Source: CAYHOI01 sp964358175
GTDB taxonomy: Bacteria > Margulisbacteria > Riflemargulisbacteria > GWF2-35-9
DNA: 10,286 nucleotides
Assembly: GCA_964358175.1 (NCBI GenBank)
Contig: CAYHOI010000070.1
Coordinates: forward strand, 1-10,286
Reading direction: 5' to 3'
The notes beneath the pieces are model-generated. The model was given only the letters and a program-made list of their open reading frames with translations, was not told where the DNA came from and searched no databases. Of this stretch, positions 1-4,916 are shown one piece after another; the stretch's first letter is position 1; every line of letters starts with the position of its first letter. Position numbers and translations under genes: made by a program.

Positions 1-562
1 CCACAACACCATAAGACGCCGCCGTATTCACCTCCAGATCCTGATAGCCGCTGTTGGCCGCAGTCAGAGCTGCTGAGGTCGGTGTTCCAGTCGCCGTGAG
101 CGTTACGCCTGTTGCAACCGCTGTGATCGTCGCCCCCGTGGAGCTACCATCCAGCAGATTTTTCCCAGCAAACTTGGTCGTGGTGGCGATTCGCTGAATC
201 GAAGATACCGCTTTATCAACGGCTGTTTGATCTGCGGCGATAGCTGCGGAGTCGTTAGAACCCGTGTTCGCCGCGTGTACCGCGAGAGCACGTATGCTGT
301 TGAGCATATTGTTCATTTCGGTCAAGGCTCCTTCAGCGGTTTGTACCATGGAGATCGCATCAGATGCGTTACGTATCGCCTGATCCAATCCGCCGATTTG
401 GGCTCGCAACTGTTCGCTGATGAGAAGTCCGGCAGGATCATCTGCACCTCGGTTGATTCGGTACCCTGACGTTAGCTTTTCAAGCGATTTACTCAGTGAG
501 GTATTGCTCGTCCCCAAATTTCTCCATGCGTTCAAGGCTGCTATATTGTGATTAATGTTCAT
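1..562 (-). CDS. Flagellin, N-terminal part (gene runs off the left edge)
   Basis: Filament subunit, exported by the flagellar type III system and polymerised outside the cell. Translating down from the ATG at 562 gives 187 open codons to the window edge. The N-terminus NINHNIAALNAWRNL is the flagellin D0 helix. SGYRINRGADDPAGLLISEQL (residues about 32-52) is the hallmark D0/D1 signature, followed by the D1 helix with ISMVQTAEGALTEMNNML. After KNLLDG (about 135-140) a Thr/Ala/Gly-rich stretch begins, probably the start of the variable, surface-exposed region. The start is fixed by conservation and by an AAGGAG Shine-Dalgarno six bases upstream. Placement after fliW and csrA points to control by CsrA, relieved when FliW binds unexported flagellin (known in Bacillus, inferred here). 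The symbol (fliC or hag) is left open because only the N-terminus is visible. Confidence 0.95.
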   Translation of the reverse strand, partial: MNINHNIAALNAWRNLGTSNTSLSKSLEKLTSGYRINRGADDPAGLLISEQLRAQIGGLDQAIRNASDAISMVQTAEGALTEMNNMLNSIRALAVHAANTGSNDSAAIAADQTAVDKAVSSIQRIATTTKFAGKNLLDGSSTGATITAVATGVTLTATGTPTSAALTAANSGYQDLEVNTAASYGVV

Positions 563-568
563 ATTGAA

Positions 569-573
569 CTCCT
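569..573 (-). promoter_or_regulatory. Flagellin Shine-Dalgarno, possible CsrA site 1
   Basis: AGGAG, within AAAGGAGTT, lies six bases before the flagellin ATG. Its GGA core (570-572) is also the minimal CsrA recognition triplet, so CsrA bound here would block ribosome entry, as at site BS1 of Bacillus hag. The ribosome-binding role is clear; the CsrA role is inferred. Confidence 0.85.
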
Positions 574-593
574 TTCTTAACTTTCTGGTCTTC

Positions 594-609
594 AGGATTT
601 CCTTATCCC
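594..609 (-). promoter_or_regulatory. Predicted CsrA-binding hairpin in the flagellin leader
   Basis: On the minus strand GGGAU-AAGGAA-AUCCU forms a stem of four Watson-Crick pairs plus one terminal G-U pair, with a six-base loop AAGGAA. This matches the known CsrA/RsmA preference for an ANGGAN hexaloop on a short stem. The loop GGA (600-602) lies 27 bases upstream of the Shine-Dalgarno GGA (570-572), so one CsrA dimer could bridge the two, as with BS2 and BS1 of Bacillus hag. csrA and fliW are encoded about 1 kb upstream in the same direction. Fold and role are predicted. Confidence 0.6.
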
Positions 610-652
610 TTGACACTGATTTACTCAAATCCTGGCCCCTATGCGGGCATCA

Positions 653-660
653 CCCCCCCC
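653..660 (-). repeat. G8 homopolymer in the flagellin leader
   Basis: Eight consecutive G on the sense strand, in the context TAAAGGGGGGGGTGATG. It shares AAAGGGGGGGGT with the other G8 tract at 802-809. It lies about 90 bases before the flagellin start, outside any coding frame. Tracts of this length can vary by slippage. Part of it could pair with the CCC at about 645 in a small hairpin. Confidence 0.9.
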
Positions 661-667
661 TTTATAA

Positions 668-704
668 CCAAATCTTTGGCTTAAAACGTTGATTTGATTT
701 CAAA
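668..704 (-). repeat. Two short dyad sequences in the flagellin leader
   Basis: Two inverted repeats with five-base arms and a two-base centre: CCAAAGATTTGG at 668-679 and TTTGAAATCAAA at 693-704 (minus-strand reading). Both have the form of small operator half-sites and are AT-rich. I recognise no regulator for them, and short dyads in AT-rich DNA arise by chance. Confidence 0.35.
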
Positions 705-726
705 ATATTGGAACGGAAAGATGAAG

Positions 727-774
727 GAACCGTTTAGGTTCACTGATCGCCTCCGACGGGCGGTCCGGGATCAG
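727..774 (-). promoter_or_regulatory. Structured leader element A: hairpin with shared 15-nt loop, plus second hairpin
   Basis: The first hairpin (743-774) pairs CTGATC with GATCAG and CC with GG across one bulged C. It presents the apical segment GGACCGCCCGTCGGA (752-766). The same segment, with TT for the central CC, recurs in the flgF leader at 10145-10159. Within it CCG can pair with CGG around a CYYGU loop. One base further on, GAACC-TAAAC-GGTTC (727-741) forms a second hairpin. There is no U-tract after it, so it is not a convincing terminator. It resembles no riboswitch I know. It could be an RNA element or a DNA operator downstream of the promoter. Confidence 0.5.
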
Positions 775-787
775 ATTCTTTCTTCCG

Positions 788-817
788 TTATCTGGTTACT
801 ACCCCCCCCTTTCTTTA
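788..817 (-). promoter_or_regulatory. Putative sigma-28 promoter for flagellin with G8 in the spacer
   Basis: A -35-like TAAAGAAA (810-817), starting in the stop codon of the upstream ORF, and a -10-like CCAGATAA (788-795; six of eight matches to GCCGATAA) flank an 18-base gap measured from TAAA. The same gap is 16 in the better flgM promoter and 15 in the enteric consensus. G8 (802-809) fills nearly half of it. The over-long spacing makes this uncertain. It could be a promoter whose activity changes with tract length, or the true promoter may lie elsewhere in the leader. Confidence 0.45.
802..809 (-). repeat. G8 homopolymer in the putative flagellin promoter spacer
   Basis: Eight G on the sense strand, immediately after TAAAGAAA and before TAGTAACCAGATAA. 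Homopolymers in -35/-10 spacers are a known basis of phase variation in other bacteria, for example Neisseria porA and opc. Here a loss of two G would give the spacing seen in the flgM promoter. Confidence 0.9.
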
Positions 818-1576
818 GGCTAGTCCACTAAATTTGATGCTAACATGTGTTGCATTTGGAGCCAATTTTGCCAGATAGGCATCCAGATTGTCTGTCATCA
901 TGGTGACTGCTGTATTGAAAACCTCTTTTTCATTGCTTTTTATGAATTGAAACGATTTATTCTCGCTGAGATGTGTTTGCAAATCTCCAAAAGCAGACCG
1001 TACAAACTCATAAAGTCCGGCATCATCCTTCATGGAACCTTTGGACTGATAATAGGCCGCCTTAATTTCTGTACTAAAGACGGACAATACCTGAGCGTAT
1101 CGTGTAAAGGCTTTATCGGATGAGGACTTCGTTCCAACGGCATTGAAAACTTCGTTGTAACTATCCACATAGGCTAGGCGTTGATCGAAGGAAGATGTCG
1201 CGCCAAGGTCTTCTTGAAAGCCCCCGGATGCATTTGCCTTTTCAAAATTACGACCCAGCACCACCCCCTCCAGGTGTCTTTCTACAAAATGACCATATTT
1301 CCCATTTGCCAGCTTGCTCAAAAGTTCACGCACTTCCTTCGGTTGATCTTTAAAGCTCAGCTGAACGGCAGCAGTATGGGTCGTGGCCTCCTGGTTGAGC
1401 AAGTCGCTGTTAAACGCATCCAGCGTCAATGTTTGGTAGCTCCCTGCTTCGCTGTCCGAAGGGTGTTTGACTGCTTGATCCAGCGTCAATACATCCGTCT
1501 TATCGGTAAATGCAAACCGATAATGACTTTCGAAGTAGTCCCTTGTTAACGTCCGAATGTTTATGCCATCAACCAT
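815..1576 (-). CDS. Unrecognised 253-residue protein encoded between csrA and flagellin
   Basis: I do not recognise a family. The product starts MVDGINIRTLTRDYFESHYRF and has no signal peptide or membrane segment, so it is probably cytoplasmic or an export substrate. Residues about 75-250 look mainly alpha-helical, with amphipathic stretches such as YNEVFNAVG and EVFNTAVTMMTDNLDAYLAKL; the first 75 residues are richer in Thr/Ser and Asp. I see no Cys and no catalytic motif. The ATG at 1576 overlaps the csrA stop by eight bases and follows a G7 tract at a spacing of six, so translation is probably coupled to csrA. The next gene downstream is flagellin. That position suggests a role in filament assembly or its control, such as an accessory structural protein, chaperone or regulator. 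This is inference from context only. Confidence 0.8.
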   Translation of the reverse strand: MVDGINIRTLTRDYFESHYRFAFTDKTDVLTLDQAVKHPSDSEAGSYQTLTLDAFNSDLLNQEATTHTAAVQLSFKDQPKEVRELLSKLANGKYGHFVERHLEGVVLGRNFEKANASGGFQEDLGATSSFDQRLAYVDSYNEVFNAVGTKSSSDKAFTRYAQVLSVFSTEIKAAYYQSKGSMKDDAGLYEFVRSAFGDLQTHLSENKSFQFIKSNEKEVFNTAVTMMTDNLDAYLAKLAPNATHVSIKFSGLA

Positions 1577-1805
1577 CCTTAACCCCCCCAGTAATTCCCT
1601 GTAGATTCAGATCTTTTGGCAATTCTGTCATTGCCCGTTGATTCTCTCGTTGAATCTCCTCATAGACCTCTTCACGGTGAATGGGGATATGCTTCGGGGC
1701 TATCACTCCTAGCTTTACGTTCCCCTCAGCAATTTCGATCACCTTCACCGTGATGTTATCCTGTATCACGATGGATTGATTCAACTTCCTCGTCAGAACC
1801 AACAT
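1569..1805 (-). CDS. csrA: CsrA, carbon-storage/translational regulator
   Basis: RNA-binding dimer that represses translation by occupying GGA motifs near start codons. The 78-residue product has the full family pattern: MLVLTRKLNQSI at the N-terminus (L4 and R6 on the RNA-binding strand), GNVKLGVIAP, then IPIHREEVYEEIQREN with R44. N55, linked to FliW response in Bacillus CsrA, is present, as expected for a FliW-partnered type. The start is the ATG at 1805, two bases after the fliW stop; the open frame extends back to an ATG at 1844, but that adds 13 residues before the canonical MLVLTRK. The fliW-csrA-ORF-flagellin order supports partner switching, in which FliW binds either flagellin or CsrA. 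The last codons carry a G7 tract (1583-1589), and the tail after residue 60 is variable in the family. Confidence 0.97.
   Translation of the reverse strand: MLVLTRKLNQSIVIQDNITVKVIEIAEGNVKLGVIAPKHIPIHREEVYEEIQRENQRAMTELPKDLNLQGITGGVKDG
1583..1589 (-). promoter_or_regulatory. G7 tract: ribosome-binding site of the 253-residue ORF inside csrA
   Basis: Seven G encode the Gly-Gly and first base of Val near the CsrA C-terminus, and lie six bases before the ATG of the next ORF. GGGGG can pair with the CCUCC anti-Shine-Dalgarno through one G-U wobble, so this is the likely ribosome-binding site. Loss of one G would move the csrA frame into that of the downstream ORF. Confidence 0.65.
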
Positions 1806-1807
1806 TC

Positions 1808-2266
1808 CTACGCGCTCGCCAATTGCTCTTTGTTCTGAGCACACTTCATCAGATCCGTATAGAGGTAGTGCCTCACGGAATACTGATTGTTATTCAGGAT
1901 AACCTGCTGAGCTGTATTCTTCTTGCAATTGATGACAATCGGTGCCAGCAGATTGATCGTCATGTTCTCTACATTCGGTGGAACAGAAACAATCGATAGC
2001 ACAGCCAAATCTGAGTTGGCCCTTACATTCAGAATATTCATCTCCTCATCTGCAATGTCCACCTGATAATCCCCATAAAACTCAAAGGGATTGGCCACCA
2101 CAAAGGCAAGTTCTGAATCGTCGATGGATTGCAACCATCCCAAAAGTCCATTCTCCACAATAATCCATCTGGTCTTGTCCTCAAACCCTAGTGGCCCACG
2201 AACAAACTGAATCACCTTCGATTCCTCTGTCTCCAATTCTCCAAAACGTGCGGTCTGTATTTTCAT
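1808..2266 (-). CDS. fliW: FliW, flagellar assembly factor and CsrA antagonist
   Basis: Small cytoplasmic protein that binds flagellin, and CsrA when flagellin is scarce. The 152-residue product is slightly longer than the roughly 145 usual for the family. It shows the family landmarks: an N-terminal strand MKIQTARFGELE, VRGPLGFED (about 23-31), LQSIDDSELAFVVANPF (about 45-61), NLLAPIVIN (about 105-113) and AQQVILNNNQYSVRH (about 119-133). The ATG at 2266 has a strong AGGAGG site and follows the flgL stop by 15 bases. csrA begins two bases after its stop codon, so the two proteins are made together. The tail KCAQNKEQLASA looks dispensable. Confidence 0.97.
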   Translation of the reverse strand: MKIQTARFGELETEESKVIQFVRGPLGFEDKTRWIIVENGLLGWLQSIDDSELAFVVANPFEFYGDYQVDIADEEMNILNVRANSDLAVLSIVSVPPNVENMTINLLAPIVINCKKNTAQQVILNNNQYSVRHYLYTDLMKCAQNKEQLASA

Positions 2267-2281
2267 TTTTTCCTCCTTTTT

Positions 2282-3511
2282 TTATCTTAAATAATCCAAC
2301 AAAGAGGGCATTACGACCTTAGCCCCTGATTGAATCGCTGCCTGATAGGCCATCATTTCCTTATTGAGCTGCATCGCCACTTGTGCATAGTCAATATCCT
2401 GCACTGAGGCGAGCAGTTCCTCGCGTTTGATGGCAATATCGCTCATCATTTGCTGACGATTTTCAACACTTTGTGTCATGACCCCAATTCTTCCCAGATT
2501 TCGGAGGACGTTCTTGAATCCACTCTGAACAAGCGTTGCTTCCGTATCAAATCCGGTGTCTCCTGCATTTATTTTATCTCGAATAACCATCAGGTTATCT
2601 AAAAGACTGTTATTGATGTCGCTTTGCTCTCCCACAATGTTGCTGGCATTATCAATCATTCCTAATTTCTCCATCACTCCTCCTGCCACAGAGTCTTGAA
2701 TAGTAATTTCTCCATCGTTTCCCACAAAGTTGGAAACGAGTTTAAGCTTGTAACCCCCTGTGGTTGACTTTATATAGGCCTTAACCTCAGCACCTGATGA
2801 ATTAATCGCATCTGCCACCTTTTGAAGCGTCACATCACCCGTTCCAGTTCCAACAGAGATTGTCACGGGGTTGTTGCTCCCCACGGTGAGATTGAAGCTG
2901 TTGGTTGTGAGTCCCGGCAAAAGGTATTCTTTGGTATTGGAAATAAAATTTCCTTGAACACTATGAGTCACAAACAAGTCGTTTCCCTTTATTCCTAAAT
3001 CACTCGTATCTGTATCTGTGACCTGCACGGAAACAACATCATCTGTACCGTTGTAGCGAATTTTTTCATTTTCTAAAACAAACGGTTTCTCGTTGACATT
3101 AAAGCCACCAAATAAATAATGTCCGTTATACGTAGTATTGGCTGCAGTAAGAATGGTGCTGATAATTTGATCCAAATTGCCCGCTATTTGTGCCATGCTG
3201 TCGCTGTTCGTGGCGTTCTGTGCCTGTTTGATCTGTACCTGTGCATTGGAAACAAGTCCTGAGATATCTTGAAGTGAGGAATCGGTCATTTGTAGAACGG
3301 GTGCCATCGTCTGCAAGCTGGTGAGGTATTGTTTTTCCTTGTTTGTTTGCTCCGTAAGGCGCATCACGCGGTTTACATTGACAGGATCATCCGAGGGACG
3401 TTCGAACTTCTTACCAGAACTCAGGCTCGTTTGAAGCCTCCCTAGCTTTTCTGAGGTGCTTTGTATGTTAAAGAGCATCTGATCCGCAATCATGTTGTTG
3501 TTGACTCTCAT
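2282..3511 (-). CDS. flgL: FlgL, hook-filament junction protein 2 (HAP3)
   Basis: Exported adaptor between FlgK and the flagellin filament. The 409-residue protein begins MRVNNNMIADQMLFNIQ and carries the flagellin-like signature SSGKKFERPSDDPVNVNRV (about 31-49). It ends with the D0 helix around YAQVAMQLNKEMMAYQAAIQSGAKVV. The middle (about 130-300) is a beta-rich insert with VTDTDTSDLGIKG and SVGTGTGDVTLQKVADAIN. This makes the protein longer than enteric FlgL (about 317) but ordinary for other phyla. The start is three bases after the flgK stop, and its GGGAGG ribosome-binding site is formed by the last codons of flgK, so the two genes are tightly coupled. FlgN is the expected chaperone for both. 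Confidence 0.97.
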   Translation of the reverse strand: MRVNNNMIADQMLFNIQSTSEKLGRLQTSLSSGKKFERPSDDPVNVNRVMRLTEQTNKEKQYLTSLQTMAPVLQMTDSSLQDISGLVSNAQVQIKQAQNATNSDSMAQIAGNLDQIISTILTAANTTYNGHYLFGGFNVNEKPFVLENEKIRYNGTDDVVSVQVTDTDTSDLGIKGNDLFVTHSVQGNFISNTKEYLLPGLTTNSFNLTVGSNNPVTISVGTGTGDVTLQKVADAINSSGAEVKAYIKSTTGGYKLKLVSNFVGNDGEITIQDSVAGGVMEKLGMIDNASNIVGEQSDINNSLLDNLMVIRDKINAGDTGFDTEATLVQSGFKNVLRNLGRIGVMTQSVENRQQMMSDIAIKREELLASVQDIDYAQVAMQLNKEMMAYQAAIQSGAKVVMPSLLDYLR

Positions 3512-3514
3512 TTA

Positions 3515-4906
3515 TTACCTCCCTACCAAATTTAGCAGCGTATCCATTGTGCTTTGAACCATTGTTAAATACTTTGCAGCAGCAGTGTACGCTTGCTGAG
3601 CCTTGATCATGTTCGTCATCTCCTCATCGATGGATACACCTGAGACACTGTTAATTTCTTTAGCAATTTGAAGTGCAAGTGCTTCGTTCGTTTTGACATA
3701 GGTCTTTGCCTCTGCAGAACCCGTGCCAATATCCGCAACGAGATTCTGATAATACTGATCCAGCGTAACGGTATTTGAACTGAGCACCATTTTGTTGCGG
3801 TTGTTTCCAATGAGAATGGCATTCTCGCCATTGCCTTCCGGAGATTCCGGGCTACTGGAAGCCGCCAGCAAGGAAGAATCCTGCATCAATTCATCGTTAA
3901 CAGCAATTGAAGAAGCATCAGATCCTGAGAAGAATTTGGTGCCGGTGGTGCCATTCAGACCATATCCCTTGCTGTGAAGATCATTGATCTGGCTGATAAG
4001 GGTGCCAGCGAAGGTATCCAACTTGTCGAGATACTTTGCAAGGGTTTGATCTCGCGTTTTGATCAACCCATACAGCTCTCCGTCGGTAATCTTCACTGCT
4101 AAGCCGCTATTTTCCCACTTAACGGTGTTATATCCGTTGTTGCCTGGATCAACCTCGGTTGTCATTTTGCTCACATCCTGATTTGAAACCAGGAAGACCC
4201 CCCCGATTGCGATTGTTGAGGAACCACTGCTGTCCACGTAGTATTCGATATTGACGAGTTTAGCCAGTTTTCCCACTAGGTTGTTGCGTTTGTCGAGCAT
4301 GTCATTCGCGCTACCCGAGGCTTGTGTGCGAACTATATTGGCATTCATATTAGCTATTTGCTGCGAAATATCGTTGACTTGATTCACCTTCAATTGGATA
4401 TCCTTATCCGTATTCACCTGAAGGTCTTGAAGCTGCTTATGGGTCTGCTGTAGCGAATTGGCCAACACCTCCCCCTGTGACATCAGATTCGATCTTGCGC
4501 CTGGGCTGGTCGGATCAGGAGATGCTAAGGCTTGCCATCCATTCCAGAATCGATTCAGGTTGCCTGAAATGGCAGTATCTGAGGGCTCATTAAAAATACT
4601 TTCGATAATGCTATAGTTCGTCTCTTCTTGGATCCAAGATCCAAAATCCTGATTAATATTTCGCTGCTGGATGTCTAAGAATTCATCGCGAACCCGACTC
4701 ACAGCGACCATCTTGACGCCAGTTCCCATAGAGGCCAGGGGTTTATTCTTATTGGTCACCGCTACCAACACGGGCTCTGTTGTTTCTAGCTCGGCTCTTT
4801 GTCGGGTATAGCCTTCCGTATTGACGTTTGCGATATTATGGCCAATAACATCCATCGCATACTTTTGTGCTTCCATGGACCGTTTGGCTACTTCGATTCC
4901 GCTCAT
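3515..4906 (-). CDS. flgK: FlgK, hook-filament junction protein 1 (HAP1)
   Basis: Exported protein that caps the hook and seats FlgL and the filament. The 463-residue product starts MSGIEVAKRSMEAQKYAMDV and carries the rod/hook signature GHNIANVNTEGYTRQRAELE (about 21-40). It ends with the D0 helix EEMTNMIKAQQAYTAAAKY, then LLNLVGR. The frame is open upstream to an ATG at 5014, but that would put 36 basic, unrelated residues before the conserved N-terminus and overlap flgN. The ATG at 4906 is therefore chosen; it follows a G8 tract acting as ribosome-binding site. A second tract, G7 at 4198-4204, lies inside the frame (residues about 235-237, IGGV). The length is below the enteric 550 residues but common elsewhere. 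Confidence 0.96.
   Translation of the reverse strand: MSGIEVAKRSMEAQKYAMDVIGHNIANVNTEGYTRQRAELETTEPVLVAVTNKNKPLASMGTGVKMVAVSRVRDEFLDIQQRNINQDFGSWIQEETNYSIIESIFNEPSDTAISGNLNRFWNGWQALASPDPTSPGARSNLMSQGEVLANSLQQTHKQLQDLQVNTDKDIQLKVNQVNDISQQIANMNANIVRTQASGSANDMLDKRNNLVGKLAKLVNIEYYVDSSGSSTIAIGGVFLVSNQDVSKMTTEVDPGNNGYNTVKWENSGLAVKITDGELYGLIKTRDQTLAKYLDKLDTFAGTLISQINDLHSKGYGLNGTTGTKFFSGSDASSIAVNDELMQDSSLLAASSSPESPEGNGENAILIGNNRNKMVLSSNTVTLDQYYQNLVADIGTGSAEAKTYVKTNEALALQIAKEINSVSGVSIDEEMTNMIKAQQAYTAAAKYLTMVQSTMDTLLNLVGR
4198..4204 (-). repeat. G7 homopolymer inside flgK
   Basis: Seven G on the sense strand encode Gly-Gly and the first base of Val in AIGGVFLVSN. A change of one base would cut FlgK short near its middle and, since FlgK is needed for the filament, would give a non-motile cell. 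Confidence 0.85.
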
Positions 4907-4908
4907 TT

Positions 4909-4916
4909 CCCCCCCC
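4909..4916 (-). promoter_or_regulatory. G8 tract as flgK ribosome-binding site
   Basis: Eight G lie between the flgN stop (TAA, 4917-4919) and the flgK ATG, with only AA between tract and start. Pairing of the first five G with CCUCC gives normal spacing. Tract length would change that spacing, so slippage here could tune FlgK translation without touching the protein. Confidence 0.7.

Larger units (their letters stand above)
563..814 (-). other. Intergenic region and leader upstream of flagellin
   Basis: No gene is seen in these 252 bases. In minus-strand order the stretch holds a putative sigma-28 promoter containing a G8 tract (788-817), a hairpin with the 15-nt element shared with the flgF leader (743-774), a second small hairpin (727-741), two short dyads (668-704), a second G8 tract (653-660), a CsrA-type hexaloop hairpin (594-609) and the flagellin ribosome-binding site (569-573). 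A transcript from the putative promoter would have an untranslated leader of about 220 nt, long enough for post-transcriptional control. Confidence 0.75.

Noticed and set aside
227..469. Plus-strand open frame at 227-469 and a minus-strand frame at 103-291 within flagellin.
   Set aside because: Both are shadows of the flagellin frame, whose signature motifs are unmistakable.
727..774. c-di-GMP-I (GEMM) or another known riboswitch in the flagellin leader.
   Set aside because: The GEMM core segments are absent, and no other riboswitch consensus I know fits GGACCGCYYGTCGGA.
713..774. Rho-independent terminator between the 253-residue ORF and flagellin.
   Set aside because: The hairpins are not followed by a U-run on the minus strand, and the sequence after them is mixed.
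782..789. Stem AACGGAAG (782-789) with TTTCCGTT near 713-720, closing the flagellin leader element into a three-way junction like that at flgF.
   Set aside because: The 5' arm overlaps the putative -10 box and lies upstream of the expected transcript start near 781. It cannot be in the RNA if that promoter is right, so I did not include it in the element.
845..1123. Plus-strand open frames opposite the flagellar genes, such as 845-1123, 1181-1549, 7353-7706, 8774-9121 and 9274-9648.
   Set aside because: They run antisense to well-supported genes, have no recognisable product, and lack convincing ribosome-binding sites.
1806..1844. Longer CsrA starting at the ATG at 1844.
   Set aside because: CsrA proteins start MLVLTRK; the extension lies inside fliW.
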